Translations under genes and position numbers: made by a program | From: Acanthaster planci | Taxonomy: Eukaryota > Echinodermata > Asteroidea > Valvatida > Acanthasteridae | DNA: 39,673 nt | Direction: 5' to 3' | Assembly: GCF_001949145.1 (NCBI RefSeq) | Contig: NW_019091398.1 | Span: 1,147,171-1,186,843 of the forward strand | Part shown: positions 11,333 through 26,300 of the stretch, in pieces | Layout of the letters: each line of letters starts with the position of its first letter | Numbering within the stretch: position 1 is the stretch's first letter | Notes under the pieces: model-generated | Database searches by the model: none | What the model was told of the DNA's origin: nothing | The model's input: only the letters and a program-made list of their open reading frames with translations

Positions 11333-14300
11333 CTAGGAATGACAACATGCAAGGACACATTCTTAAAAATAACTGCACCCAATCAACATTTTGGCTACTC
11401 TTCATTATCCAAATTTAAATACATGTACAAGCAGCGTGCTAACTTTCCAAGCATAGACCCATCAATGAAAAGACCCCTGCTTTTTCATCAGTTGGAGGAT
11501 CTTGCTCAGATCCAAGATGTTACATTTTATACCAAGTCCTTGTTACCCACTTAGCCAGATTCAAGAAAGTTAACAAACAAATGTGAAGTTCTACAAACCA
11601 GTGTTGGGCTTACCTTCCATGGCCAAGGATGATGTCCACGGCTTCATCCACTCTTTCTCTTAGCGTCTCCTCACTGGACAGCAACAGAAGCAACCTAGCC
11701 GGGGGCAACTCAAGCAACATGCCGGTGATCTTACTTGCCAATGACTGGAAACAAAAGGTCAGTAAAGAAAGATATGAGGTGATATGTGCAAACCCATCAA
11801 ACACCAGTTTTGGAAATTTGAAAAAACAACAGCAAATTTCTGAACATATTCTCATCCAACACCTAAATTTGAAATTCTAAAAAATTTTGACTTAAAGCAG
11901 AACAGGTTGAATGCAATGATGCGGATCAGAGCAGAACTTGATTACTTCAACAATGGAACAAATCCAATGATTTTGTTTTATCGTCAATTGGGAATTCTCA
12001 CCGGCTGCAAGGCCAGAACCCTGGGGAACAACCTCTCTCCCAGCGCTTGCTTGGCCGGAGTCAGAGGCTCATAGTCACCGACCCGTTCCTCTGCGCTACC
12101 ACCGTCCTGCGGGTAGAAGGGACGGGCGTCGTATGACAGCTGATTCCGCTCACGCTCAAACATCTGGATCATGCGACCGCTGCGATAGTCCGACTGGCGG
12201 CGACGTTCACGCTCCCGTTCCTGACTTCGGAGCCGTTGTATGAGCCCTGCACATTGTATTAAAAATTTCAACAAACAATTTAAAAGGCATACACTAGGAT
12301 CATCTTATACGGGGAAGGAAAAAGATAAATATGTGAATGCTTTTGACAACAGCGCTGAGCGACTAAATCTTGCAATCGTACTTCAACTGCAGGCTCGCTG
12401 CTTATCAGTAGATTGAACAAAAAGACCCATATTAGCCTGGGTGGGACCTGACTTTAAATATCCAATTGTTCCCTTAGTGCAACACTAAACTCCTGGTATT
12501 CAGAATGTTGTTACACAACTGTATGAGCTCATGAAGTGATACACATTAGGGAAGTGAAAAATTCTAGCAATGAAGCATACAACGCTGAAGAACGGTTTTT
12601 GTGAGTCACTAGGAATGGGAAGGGGGAATGAGGAGCTTTAGTTGTGAAAGCTTGGGCAAGGTATGGTGATTTAGAACCCTGAATAGTGATTGTGGAGTGG
12701 CAAGAGGTCAACCTTTCCCAAAAAGTAGTGTTCACTCCTTTAATTTGAACTCTCTCAAACCCTTAACCCCTTCGCTACGGATGACTGCTATTACAGCACC
12801 TTTGTGTGAGCATTAGTGCATACCACACATACAGTCTATTCACCATGCAGCTGCTGGTTCAATGGCGCCTGCTGCTGGACAATGCCCTCCATTCAGGGCA
12901 TACCACAGCCCGGCAGTCGCGGTCAACATAATCCCGCCGTGAAGGGGTTAACATGCCAAGTCCAACAAGGCTCTTCACGATTAACACTAACACCTCAAAG
13001 TTTAGGGCTGTAATGTTCAGTGGTACTGTAAATCGCTCCTACTGATGAAAAGCACAAGACAGACACTACTCACTGTACTGGGGCCCTTTGTAGCTTCCCT
13101 GGGGCTCATCCAAGCTGGGCAGCTTCTCCCCAGACATGAAGGCCTCAGCGATGGCCGTGTAGAAGCTCCGTGCCACCCCGCTGCCCTCCCCCGGCTCGTC
13201 CTTGAAGGTGACCTTGACCCGCTGAACGGCCATGGGTGGCCCTGTGGAGGCACTGCTGCGACGGTTGTAGAAGGAGTTGAGCTGACGGACGGTCTGCTGG
13301 ATCAGGAGTTCACGTTTGCGCTCCACCTAATACAATCACACCAACAATTGTAAAGGAGACTGGCTACATCTGAAATGTCTCACGTTTAATAATCACAGTT
13401 GCCGGATGAAAGGGGAATATTTACAGTGCTTGGTACACCTTTCCCACCTCCCCCATCCTACTAAACTTCCTTCCCCCACTTCAACATTTTTGACTAACTC
13501 CTATGCTCACAAAAAAAACCTGTTGAGAACCTGAAATCTTTTCCTCATAGGGAAATACAAGTCACAGAGAAATCTGTGATGAATTTTTATCAGGTGAGAC
13601 ATGACTCCATGAAGATGCTTCCTGAACTTACTTCTAGAGTCAGGTCTCCGTTTCTGTTGTTGCGTAGCTTCTCCATTTCACGACGGAAGCGCAGCTCTTT
13701 GACCTCAAAGGGGCGTAATTCCCCCAGTACTGAGCCTGGCTCTGCCCCTACGTCCTCCAGGAATACGCGGCCGAAAAGCTCCAGACATAGACGCCATCGC
13801 CCGAGAAGGTTGTCCACTGAGACCAGGGGGCTGAGGGTACTCTTAAATCTGACAAAGTTAAAAAAAATTGATGATGGTTTGAAAAGTTTCGGATACTCCC
13901 CTGGAAATTATGCAATGCCTTTGCAAGCATTACATGATCTTCTGAGGAAATTTTTCAAAAGTGAGTAAAGGTTCTTGAGCTATTAAGCAAGAAGATAAAC
14001 CGGAAACACAGTTATCGTCCAACCCTCTTTAAAATCAGTATGATGCAGGTGTGAACCTTGCGTACATACCTGTCAGGTCTCCCTGGCCCAACAGTAAGCA
14101 GACCTCCCAAGTCTACACCAGACGAGTTGCTAGGTCCTGGACCCATCGCTAATCCTGCCTCTGCATTAATCCCACTGCTGCGAACGTCCTTGGGCTTCAC
14201 TGATCGGGAAGGGCGGTCATCTGCTGCAAGGGCCCCGCCCCTGGTAAGGGGGCTCTGCATGGGAGGGGGCAAATTAGGCGTGGGTGGTACTCCACCCGCA

Positions 14301-17300
14301 GCATCTAGTCTGACATCAATGGGGCTGAGTGCTGATGGTCCGGCAAGAAGTTGGGCAGGGTCTGCAAGCGTACTCATTTCCTGAGGTCTTGGTCCCTGGT
14401 TCGGTCCAGCTAGCTCCTCAACCAATCTGCCTCCATGGGCAACCTCTTCATATGAAGGCGGTCGCTGAGCCAGCCCCGTCGTCCGGATGACTGACACCTC
14501 CTGGGGTGATATGGTGGCTATAGCATTCAACAGCTCCCGGTTATCTGATGACACGGAACTGGCAGTAGGTGGGGTTTGCAATGACCCGCCGAGGATGTCT
14601 GGAAAGAATGGAGGATCAGGGAAGGACCCAGCCCTGATGACACCACAGCGGAGGTCTCTCTCTGCTCGGGGATCAAGGGAAGGCCCGCTAGAGCCCAGTG
14701 AGAGGCTGCGGCCGGAGGTGCTGGGGTCACTAGAGGTGCCCTGGGAAGAGAGGGTCTGATGACTGGCAACTCCCTGACTCTGGCTCATGAGAACAGTGGA
14801 CAGACTAGCTAAGCTGGCACCTACGAAGAACACAAAGGGAAAAACCAAACCAGGACAGATAAAAAGCAATGCCATGAAACTCTACCAAAGTATTAAGCTG
14901 TTAAGTGGTATTTCAAGCAAGTAACTAAAACTACAATCAATTACCTGTAAGAAAATTGATAAGGGCAGCTCCAACTTGGTACATGTAGCTTAAAGCTTTG
15001 TTTCGACAAATAACCACACATTAATGTGAGCTTTGAACAGCTCAATAGCAAACCACACAGATATAATCAAATTTAGCCAACAATTTCATAGCTTCCACAT
15101 AAAAAACAATGGCAATGAAGTCCAAAAGTGAACCCACCTGATGGATCACTGGAGGGTTCTGATCTTGTTCCAAGTTCATTCCCATTTGTTACATCTGACA
15201 TCCGCTGAGGTTCCCCAGCAACCAAGGTCTCTCCCTCTTGCGCAGGATGCATCCCATCAGCATCAATCTCATCTTCAGCGTCATCCAGATCGCTGCTCAT
15301 GTGCGGATTGCGCTGCGAGACGCTCATCCTCATTGGAATGACTTCTAGGAACTGTCGCTCGACAGTAACTGACGCACTGTGGGAGGCCACAGTCGGGGGG
15401 TCTGAGGACCCTCCACCAACAACCTGATGCGGGACGCCAAACAGCTGTTCCCGGGTGGCGTCAGGCTGAAGCAGCTGCGGCCTGTCAGCTAGCGGCAAGG
15501 CTTCCGAGAGCGGTGTGCTGAAGGGATCTGGTGGTTGGCATCCTAGGAAGGTGGTTGAGTCGGAACGGACAAAGAAGGGATGTCTCTGCCCAGAGGTGGA
15601 GCCAGTGACGCTGCTGTCTTCCTCCACACTCTCTGTGTCCAACACCACGCTGGCATCAGTGCCTTCTTCGTCAGCTGCCTCCTCTATTTCATACTCCTGA
15701 GAAACTAGGTTCCAGGAGGATCGTCGGATGCGATCTTGGTCAGTTGCTGCTATCCCTGCAGCTGCACCGTCCTGCTCGGTGCAGCGCATGTAGTAAATCA
15801 TGGCATCCAGGACGTAAGCGACGTGCTTGAGGGCAGACATGTCGAGGACAGGCAGCCAGCTGGCATGCTCGCTGTTGTGGGAGCGCATCAGCGAGAGGGT
15901 GTAGTTGAGGAAGTCCATGAGGGCTACATGCTCCTCGCTGTTGCTTGCAGAGTGCGAAGTGGCAGCGTTGCGGCGGTTCTCCAGGCTACGCTGGAACGAC
16001 TGGTCACGGGCTGCTGCTTCACGGGCGGCACCTCGCAGGCCGCGCATATACTGGGAGTGGTTAGGGTGAGTCGGATGGGCAGGGTCAGTGGCTGCTGTCA
16101 AAGCCTTGCCATAACGAAGCTGTGCTTCTGTGCTGTTCATGATGCAAAAGAGCCAATCCCAGGTTGGCTTTAGGCAGTTTTCCACAACCGACTATACAAG
16201 AAGAAAAAAAAATATAAAAAACACAATACATACCAATAGCTCCATAAAAGTTTTCTTGAACAAAGTGGAAAAACTTCCCCCTCTTTGTAAGTAACTGACC
16301 ATGACTATTTAAATCTGGTTTGAAAATGGCCCCCATGTTTCACTTGGTTGTATATAGCGCTTCCATACTAGCCCAGATACCGGCCTTGAATGCAGGCTGG
16401 TTGGCAAAGAAGGTGCAGTTCTAGCCGGGGTCTACTGTTTCCCAGTGGCAAAACGGGTAAACTATCCAATATCGGGTGTGTGTGTTGTCTGATTATCTTA
16501 CCAGCACCTGCTAATCAGTTAAGCCCCTTTTTGTTTAGTTCTGGATATTATGGCAGCAAGTTACTGATACACCTGAATGACTTCAAAGCTTTTGATCATG
16601 CTGGTCTAGTACCTAGTACCCTTTTCCAACCAGGTCTAAAAGGTTCCAGTCCCTAGAAATGATTTGGTGCCTAAACTATCAACTAAAACCTACTTGTAAA
16701 TCACTTGCTTCTTCGGCTGAGACTTCCACGCTCTCCCGCAAGCTTTCTGGACCGTGGTAGATCATCAGCATTGCCAGGAGTTCGGTAATCTGACGCACCA
16801 CGATCCCGTAGGCCCTGGCCAAACGGCTGGCTGTGGTAGAAGGCGCTGTCTCGTTACTGGATGTAACACTGTTGCTATTGGCCAGGGCACTGGCTGCATT
16901 GATGGCCATGCGGCGCTGACTGGAGGCATCAATGTAGATCAGACCCCCTAGCAATGTTAGAAACATTAGACGCTTAGCATGATGATGATTGCTATGCCTA
17001 CCTCCTAAGCATGATAATACCTACTCTCCATTAAAATCCTAGCTGAGCAAGTTATCCAAGAGGCATCCACTGGGATATCTGGTTTCTCCAAGTATTGGCA
17101 TCCAATCAACAGGTTAGACACATTCTCAGTCCTGTCATGCAAAGGATACTGGAGCTAAGCAACGGGCCTCTTGGGTCACAATGGCAAGGGACAGACTCTG
17201 GGTCTCACTTCGCTTTCCAACAGGTGGTCAGCAAACAAACTGGTAATTGCTTGAATGTGTTAGGGTAGTCATCAATAACACAGCAATTAGCTTGGACTCA

Positions 17301-20300
17301 TTTAATAGGGCTGACTGAGTCGCAAAACAGAAAAACCTAAAACTCACGGTTACTGGAGGACGTAGCGGGTGTGGTCGTATTGGTGTCACTGCTCCTAGAA
17401 GTCTGGTGCCGGAAGGCCCACTGCATTGGGTGCTGGGGCTGGGCTGTCCGGGACCCACCCTGTCTGCTGCTAGTACCCGGCCTGTCCAGGGTGTCCGTTC
17501 CAAAAGATGAGGGGTCTTCCATCTCTTCCTCCTCTTCAATCTCGTTCTCGCTGTCATCATCATCTTCACCCTCTGCATCATCCAGGTTTGAGGAGGACTC
17601 GTCTTCTGAGTAGAACACAGCCACCGACCCGCCACCTGTTTCAAAATCAGTGACTGCTTAAGTCTTTGCAAACCAACCAAGGTTAAAGTACTCTGAGCAG
17701 AAAGCTGGCTAGTACATCTACAGTAAATAGGGATGAGGTTTTTCCACATTACAACGTTAATCTCATACTATTACTTGTTCAACAGTTCAACAGCTGAGAT
17801 TAATAAAATCAACTGAAAGGTTTAAGATTCTACAAGTACCCGCATCAGAGCCAGCCGTGGCTGCTGTCACCGTGCTGCGACGACCACTAGTTGCATCTTG
17901 GTCTTGGCTGGCATTGTCCTGGTCTTGGTTGCTATGGTTACTGTCACTGTCACTGTCACTCTCAGCTAGAAGATCCAGGTCCATGTCACTGTCATTGCCT
18001 GGAGAAAATGAAGCACGAAAGGGAATCTGCACAACGCCAGACACTTGAAGATCAAAATACACAAAAACTCACTTAGCACTTAACTTGTAGTCAGATTTGT
18101 TGGGGAAGTCCAACGATGCTGTGGGTCTCTGAAGTTTTTACAAAAGGTGGTCGTTAATCACTACAGATGAACTGTCTTTACCGTCATCTTCGTTCTGGTC
18201 GTCTCTGTGTTCCCCTTCAGGGTTACCGTCGCCCTCTACAGGGTCTCGATGATGAGAATCACGGGGAACATCCAGGGCTTCTCCCTCCACTGCATCGACC
18301 TCCATGCCATCAGCCCCAATATCCGGTTCTTCTTCATCGTCTCCAAGTCGGCTGGTGACAGAGCGGCGATGATGCAGGCTACCAACAGGACGGGTGCCTA
18401 TGCTGCTCATCGCCTCTGACCGCGAGCTGTTCTGACGGGGCAGGGGCTCTGCAAAGAATAGTTCCTCGCTTCCCTGTGTGACCAGGAACAGAACAGAGTC
18501 TCGGTATCTTTGGTGCAGTTGGTTATAGATGGAGTATCTTTCATCTTGACAGAAACTGTTGTTTTCCCCATTACCTGTTTAGTTGCATGCATTTTGCCAA
18601 AACTGTCATAGCCATGTCCTAGCAGTCCAATGTGGGCTAAAAAATGTTACATTAACCAGTGTGTGTTTCAAGGGCTTCAACTCCCAACTTCAAATGGAGA
18701 TAATAAACTGGGCTTAATTTATACAAAAGGTTTTGCCCTTACCCGACGTACACATTAATATGTTGGGTTAGGGCAAAACCTGTTATATAAATTAACATCT
18801 CCCCACACAAAAATTCATCATGAAACAGATAAACAGGGCTGGTGTAACAGAATCTGGTGTCTATTCTTTATGGTTATGTTTATTGAGCATTTTTTTCTTT
18901 GGATCTTTGTTTCATTTCCAAGTGTGAAATGTACGAATCCATCCCTTGGATTGGATCTCCTATGTCAAGATCTAGAATTTCTGTGTGAAAAGTCCCACCT
19001 GTACGGCATCAGCGTGACTACTGAAGAGTGCAAAGGGGGCAGTGGGCCGCGTGATGCCCATGCGGACTGGTGCGATGAGGGACTCCGCAATCTCACAGAG
19101 CTCCCCGACTGACTGGTGGATGAGGGCTTGGAAGACGCGCTTGCAGCGCAACACTGCCTCCGAGCTGTAACACAGCAGGGGTCAAATAAAATCAAACATA
19201 CTCAATGCTGTAAAGAAAGCTAAGATTTTTGGGGGGCAAAGATGAACATATTCAATAAATACATTTTTTTATTTAGAATTTAAAAAACATATATTAACCC
19301 CAACCCCCTAGGGTGTATGTAAAATTGTATCGAAATTGGAGGATTTGGGACTGTTAGGGTTAACCATTTCCTTCCGGGCGACCCATTTTCGAGTACATAG
19401 GCTTTATATGCAGAGCTAAGGAGCCCGGAACTGGGACAGAAGAGTTGGGCCTTATAACAAAAGACCGTGCTCAGCACAAAAGACTGAGCTGCTGGGCATT
19501 ACCAACATTTTTTCGCTTTCAATTGTGGAGATAATCCAGCCTTGTTTTGAAACAGTATACCATGGTTTGAGGCATTTAGAGCAAGTGGATTACCACCGGC
19601 GACAAAAGCTCTCCACCACCGCAGCGATGAGCCACACAGCACCGTTGCGCGCTAATCTGGCCCCTATTGAAAGAGGTCAGCAGTGCAGTGTGCCGGTTTC
19701 GGGAACAAAAGAATCTTATGTAACACCGCACAATCTGGGCTCTTTTTCAAAGGCTGCAGGCCTGGATGGAATATTCAAAAGTCAATGAAGGTTAACTGTC
19801 AGCTTTAGAGTAGTCCCAAAGAGTCCTTCATGTGGGTATAAACGGCCATTAAATGAAATGATGAATTTTTGAAGAATTTCGAAAACGGAAAATCTTGCAA
19901 AGGACCCGGCAAGCAACTTGTTATGGTTCTGCTTTCTCAAGATATACATGGTTTGGGGAAAGGGTCAAGTCAATGTCTCCTACCATATGCTCTAAATCTC
20001 ATGTTGAAACCATTCCACCATTCCGGACATGTTTCTGAACTGCATGCTTTGGACCACTTCCAGCGAAGGATAAGCCCACTTCATACCTTTTCTTTCCAGG
20101 AGCCATTTCAACAGTCAACACAACAAAGACACGGGCCACAGATCGCACAAATCGCCGCACCACATCCGCAACCTCTGACTTCTGAGCTGCGTTGGAGGTG
20201 GTCGTCAGCTTCTTGATCAAGGTAGTCAGAAGTGTGTCCAAATCCTAACAATATAAAAAAAAAGGAGCAAAATCAGCAGATCAAAGGCACAGACTTCCTA

Positions 20301-23300
20301 AGCCCACAGCTGGACTTTCTGCTGACATCTTGGCATGTTATAAGGAACCATGCTGTAATCCTGAATGATCCTCTTAACGGAGTGATAAAGCCAATTTCTT
20401 TGGAACTGATGGGGGCTTACTGCACTGGTGCATTTGACGATGAGGGTGTGGGTGAACCAGTCCAATCGCATGGTCTCAGATTGGCTGTTCAAGTAGACTT
20501 CCTCTTCTGCCATTGGTGTGTGGGGCTGGTTGCTGCAGTCTGGTGCACAGCTCCTGAAAAATCAGATTGAGACATTTCAAAGGATAATTACTCCTGCCGA
20601 AGATTTTCATGCTGACATATTCTGGGTGCTTTGACTAAACTAAGTTTGCAATCATAGCTTAGAACAGGTAAACCCTATCCCTATCAAGAGACATTTCTGT
20701 CAGCAATCCGTCTGAATCTCAATCCTAATAAAGTCATCCATAGTGCCAAAAAATGATGGACACATTCCTTGCTGGGCTGTGCTTTCCTCGAGCCTGAACA
20801 ATCCTTGAAACTTCTTTGCTGATTTTGAAGGATCTGGAAGGGTTACGGCCGAGCGGTTCACTTACACACTGAGATCGCTGGTGCAGCCACTTCTGATCAT
20901 GGAACGGATGGCCTGCCAATTCTGCAAGATGTGTTCCAGAGCCTGTCGACAGAAGCGTGGCGGCTCCAAGTTGTGGTCTGGCATTTCCACGTCTGTGAGG
21001 TGAAAAGCAAAACAGATGAAAGTCAGGCCGAGTGGTTCAAGGTTTGTGACTCCTTATCAGAGTATCAGAGGTTTGAATGCAGGTGCTGGTTCTATGCCGC
21101 GTCCTCAGGCACTGACGGACTGATGTCATATACAAGGGGGAGGAAACAGAAATATCCCAAATTAATGTAACCCTAACATGGCCAGGGGAAGGGGGCAGAT
21201 TCTACCCTTCCTCAACATGTTTCTGATATTGCAGCAGCACATTTTTCTTCATGAGCTGAGCCTTTGGGAGTTTTCTTAGTAACTCTTTTATTTTGACACC
21301 ATTTCTGTGAAAATCGAATATACTGTTCTCGCGCAGTGAGACTTTTTCCGAGAAAGGTCAGCCAGAAATGTACACTTTTCCCACTGTCGTGCACAATGCA
21401 CATGGGCTGGCAGGCTTGTGGTCTTGAACTTCAAACAAGCTCATATTACCGTAACAACAAACTCACATGATAGACTGAATTGAAACTTCACATCCGTACT
21501 AATAAGAAGTGTCTTTATATACATTCACGCCAATATTCTGAACAATTAGGCATGGGACAGCTGAGTTCTTGGGGGCAGATTCTGCTCCCTTCTCCAGCTG
21601 TGCAACGGCAAAAATAATCCGGCTCTTTTAGGGTTATAAAGCTGATCCTTTGGGGCTTAAATAACAGCTGTTGGTCATTATGTTATGTTTCTCGGCAAGA
21701 TGTCTCCTAGATGTCTCCATCCACATAAGAGGATCATAGCATTATGATGGTTTGCATCCTAGCCATGCAAAGGACACAGCCCATTTAACAATACTGCTTT
21801 AAATAGGACTCTTTTTGTCAACAGTGGAAGTATGGCAAATTCGGACATAAATTTGCTTTTTCATCAGCCTACCTGAGTCATTGTTTTTTCTGGGCAGTCT
21901 GCTGTTCCTAGACTGACCATATTGGCGCTGTTCCGCAGTCTGCCTAGCAACGCACTGCACAAGAAAGAGCAGAATGTTCTCTCCTCTTTGGAAGAAAAGA
22001 AAATGGTGAAGAAATTATCAGTCCACTGATGACAGTCTTTGTAAACGTCGAGCAATAAGACAGAAAACATATAATATGTTGCAAACTGCTCACTGCATTG
22101 ATTGCTGCAAAATGTACAGAGCTCAAAAGTTAGCGAGCATGATGCTTTGATCCTGGTAAACAACTTCCTCAAAGGACATTTTGCTCCTGTTCTACCTGAT
22201 AAAACTGGCAAACAGTCCAATCGGCAGGGCTTGCCTGAGATGCTACCTACCTGCTGTTAGGCACGGTAACCAGGTGGGTGTCGTTGACTAGGCGAAACAG
22301 CAGCTCCGTGCGCTTCTGCAGGTGGCCAGCAATCAACGATTTGCATTCGCTCTTTTCCCAGCAGTCACAATAGGCTGTTGGAGACGTCCGCTTGAGTCTT
22401 GGAGAGAAGATGAAAGAGATAAGATTTGCAGTATGAAACAAACTGGACACAAACCATTTCAGTCAGTCCTGTACACATAATAACGATCATGAAATATGTG
22501 CACTGGCTATGTTCAATCCCCTTTCTTTACCCAATGTCTTAAGTTAACACATGCTAATCATACACCTGCCTTCAATTTCTTCAATGGTAACTTGTGTCAG
22601 TTAGCCAGATTGAGATGCTGATAGACTATTAGTATGGTACCTAATCACTCACTTGCAATCATGTCCCTTATGGCAAACCCGTGCGCATTCAGTACAGCAA
22701 CACAGGGTATCAGTCAGACCACATGTCCTGCACTCAAAGATATCCTGCAAACCACCACAGACATCACTGGTTAAAATTGGCATTCATCATGAAAAAGGAT
22801 TACTTCTGTTATGAATAGTTTCATCCAGGCAACGTGGCTTCCTCAGGAAGTGAATGCTGGTGGTCACTCTGCTGATGTTGGAAATAGTTATGAAAGACAT
22901 TTACAGCTCCTTGAACTTTACAATTACAATCAAAAGACTACATTAACAAAATAATGAAAATCTGGATCAAAGCCTGTCCAACTGAATATGGAATCAAGTG
23001 GATACAGAGCATAAGAGGCAGAGCAGTGGATGTGCAACCTATGCCAATGGTTGACGTTGGGTAAAACAAGTTTTCCTGAAAATTTAGAGCAAAATTGGTG
23101 AGTTGGATAGATTCTTGTAAGAAATAACTGATAAAGGAATCCTTAAGTTTTATCAGTTTAGACACGTGGAAACTACAACTTGCCTGGTTGATGTGCTCGG
23201 TGCCAGTCCAGGTGAAGCTACACGTGTCGTTACAACAGAGCACGTAGAGCGGCGACGAGTCTGGATCGCTGCCCGGAGGGTAAAACATCCGATCAAACAC

Positions 23301-26300
23301 AGCTTGATTAAACTCCTCTACCACAGCTGGACCAGAGCTGCTGGCCCCGCTAGCCTTGGGCTTGGTTGGCTGTTTGGAAGGACATGGGGCTGTGCTGCCA
23401 GGCTTAGCGGTGGTGGGCGCGGGGGTAGGGGTTGCAGCGGTAGCACTACGGGGCTTGTGGGTGATCTCCTCCATGGCATCCAAGATAGAGAGGGCAGCTG
23501 AGTAGGCTTGGCAGGCAACTGCTGCCATGAAAGGGGTGTCACCGCGGGCATCCCTGAAGTAAAAGAACAAAATCTCTGTGAAAACACCAGACGGTAACAA
23601 ATTCATTTGAATACCTCAGAACTAAAAAGGCTCGATTTTAACCAAAAAGTGCAGATTTTTTGTGAGTCCCAAGTGCTCAGTACGTCAAGTATGTTCTTCA
23701 ATCTAAATGGCATGTGGCAGGTAACAACAAATGTTTAATGCATCTCTTTTTGTCATTACTCAACAGAATTCTCCTTGCTGTGATATTAGGGATCAGGTCA
23801 AACTTACTCTGCCGACAGCAAGTCCACGATGCAAGGCACAAGTGCCGGGGTACAGCAGAGCAGCCTCAGGATGCTGTGGGCGTTCCTCTTCCTCTCCTCA
23901 GGGGTGAGGCGGGCCGCCGTTGGGTAAGCGGGAGGGATGGGCAAGGAGGCGGCCAGGGAGGATGCGTTGCTAGCCAGGGAGCTTGTGGAGCCTGCCGTTG
24001 CCGCGGCGCTGGTGCCAAGGCTCAGGTTGTCTTCCTCTTGATCTGAGGTACAGGTAACCACATCAAGATTTCAAGTGTCCTCGGTCAGAACTAAAGGTCA
24101 GTCAAATGATTTTTGGCAAATATTATTAGAAAGAAATATTTAATTGATACTTAGCATGGTCCAGACTAGTTTACAGGGCCAATGCACTTAAAATTCTTGA
24201 AGCCTTCTTGCCCGATTTTGTGTTTAAAGCAACATTTTCAGTAAGAACCTTTCAGAACATTCTGTCAACAAAGATCACATAGTGCTTTAAAAAAAAACTC
24301 CAGACAATTCACAGCACCATCTATTGTCTGTTCACGCTGTGCCGGCGAATGATAACTGGCCACGTACCTCCATAGAGGCCAGAGGGTTCCGGGGGCCAGC
24401 TCAAAGTCGGGATAGCACTGCCAGGGGTTGGAGGAGGAGAGGAATCTCTCAAGTCCTCCGCCGCTAGCCCGCTACTTGCTACCCGGGCTGTGCGGGCAGC
24501 ACTGGCTGCACGGCCCATCAGCTCTCTTAAGTTGATGCTGCCAGAGGGAGAGATGAGTATAAGATAATGGTTGAGGACTGGCTTAAGATAAGCATCATAG
24601 ATGAACTCACACAGTTGGCAACAAGACAAATAGCCAGCCAGCCATCCTGTCAGTCAGTCAACCATCTTGTCAGCCAGACAGCCCATGACCCCAATGAGTG
24701 TTCATACACGCATCTTAAATACCATGGTTATACAGCCTTCGGTTCTCTGCCCTTACCTCCTTGATGCTGCAGAGCTCGAGTTGGCCATGGCAGCCCCAGC
24801 AATGGCGTTATTCAAAGTGTGCAGAGCATTACGAATAATCTGTGCCCTACTTGTCAAAGACTCAGCTGAAGTTGGTGGTGCGTCTAACAAAGAAGAAGAC
24901 AGAATAAGAAAAAGTATTTCAAAGTAGTGCTGCAATTAACCCCTCAGGTTAGGTTTAGGCTGGTTTCAGACAAGGTCGGGAAATTTTGTTTTGAACATCA
25001 GTTTCATCACTTTCTATTCATCATTCTTCAGTGTGTTTTTTTAATTGGCCAGCCAAAACTTCGAGATAGGCGGCTTTAGTGGTATTGACGTTTCGAGTTA
25101 CGGATAGTTTATTGTACATGAAGGCCTATTCTTTTGTCGGGAATACAGAAAGACGTCGAGGTAAACGGAGTTTCGACTCAGCGGGCTTCGACTTATCGAG
25201 ATTTTACTGTACTTTTTTCTAAACTGTTTCCCCGAAGTTCACTCACTGGAAGTTAAATTCCAAGGACAGTTAAGGTTGGCTGCCTGACGTTTTTTGCCAC
25301 TTTCCAGTGATGTGTTTGGACCGTGCTTGAACAAAGTGACTATAGGATATGTGAATAAGTAAACAAGTTCAGCAGTCTAACAGTCCTGACCTAGCCTTCC
25401 AGTTGAATGACAACGATACATGTAATTACAATGGGTGTTTTACATTACACATGACATCACTGGCCTCATAGGGAATGTAAAGGCATAGCTACTGGGTGGT
25501 TGGCACACATAATTGTGGTCTGAATAATACATCAGCAGAAATGTTTGGAGTGAGAATTCTGCAGTCGCGCACACTAATGCAGCACACTGCACGTCCTCAG
25601 TTGACCGTTAATGAATTCTGACCACACACATTTCACATGTATTATACATGGAGTAATGCACAGAGACATCACACAAGAACAATGCACATGTGAAGATGTG
25701 CACATGAGCACAGACATACTTCCAGTGGGTGTACATGTTAATACAAGGAATGACAGTAACGTGGAAGATAAAGCAAAGCTTTTTTATACACTTTTGTTTC
25801 TGTTGCTCTCTCTGCATGCATTCCATGTGCTATGAACCCTCTTTTTGCTGCAACAGTCACAGAGAGTCAAAACTTTCTTCCAGTTGATCTGCCCCAATAC
25901 ACTGACAAGAGTATTTTTTTATTGATTTTGACTGATGGGACAACTGTGTCAAGAATGCGTCTTGGCATAGGAGGGTTCATACTATGTCGTAAATGCCCAA
26001 TATCCCAACCGACCAGCTTGGTTTGCTTCGCATGAGTTCAGTTTAGAAATGAACGGCAGTTCAGCTGTAGCACATTCTCTAAACCCACTTGTTATCCCAA
26101 GTTTGAAATAACCTGTAAGAGTTTTGCAACAGGAAGATATCAATTTCGATTTTTGGTTTGCCCTTGGGAGATTGGTACGTTATTTTCTGAGAGCAACAAC
26201 TCTCTCAGGTGGGACTTGACCCAACTAACCCCAGCTTACCCGTGCAGATGCTAACGTACATCTGGAATGTGGTTACCAGAAGCTGTCAAGTTACATATAC

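Noticed and set aside
11156-11554. 132-codon plus-strand frame and similar plus-strand frames at 14058-14384, 15736-16173 and 19869-20216
   Set aside because: These are antisense shadows of UBR5 exons or their flanking introns; the minus strand has the conserved protein.
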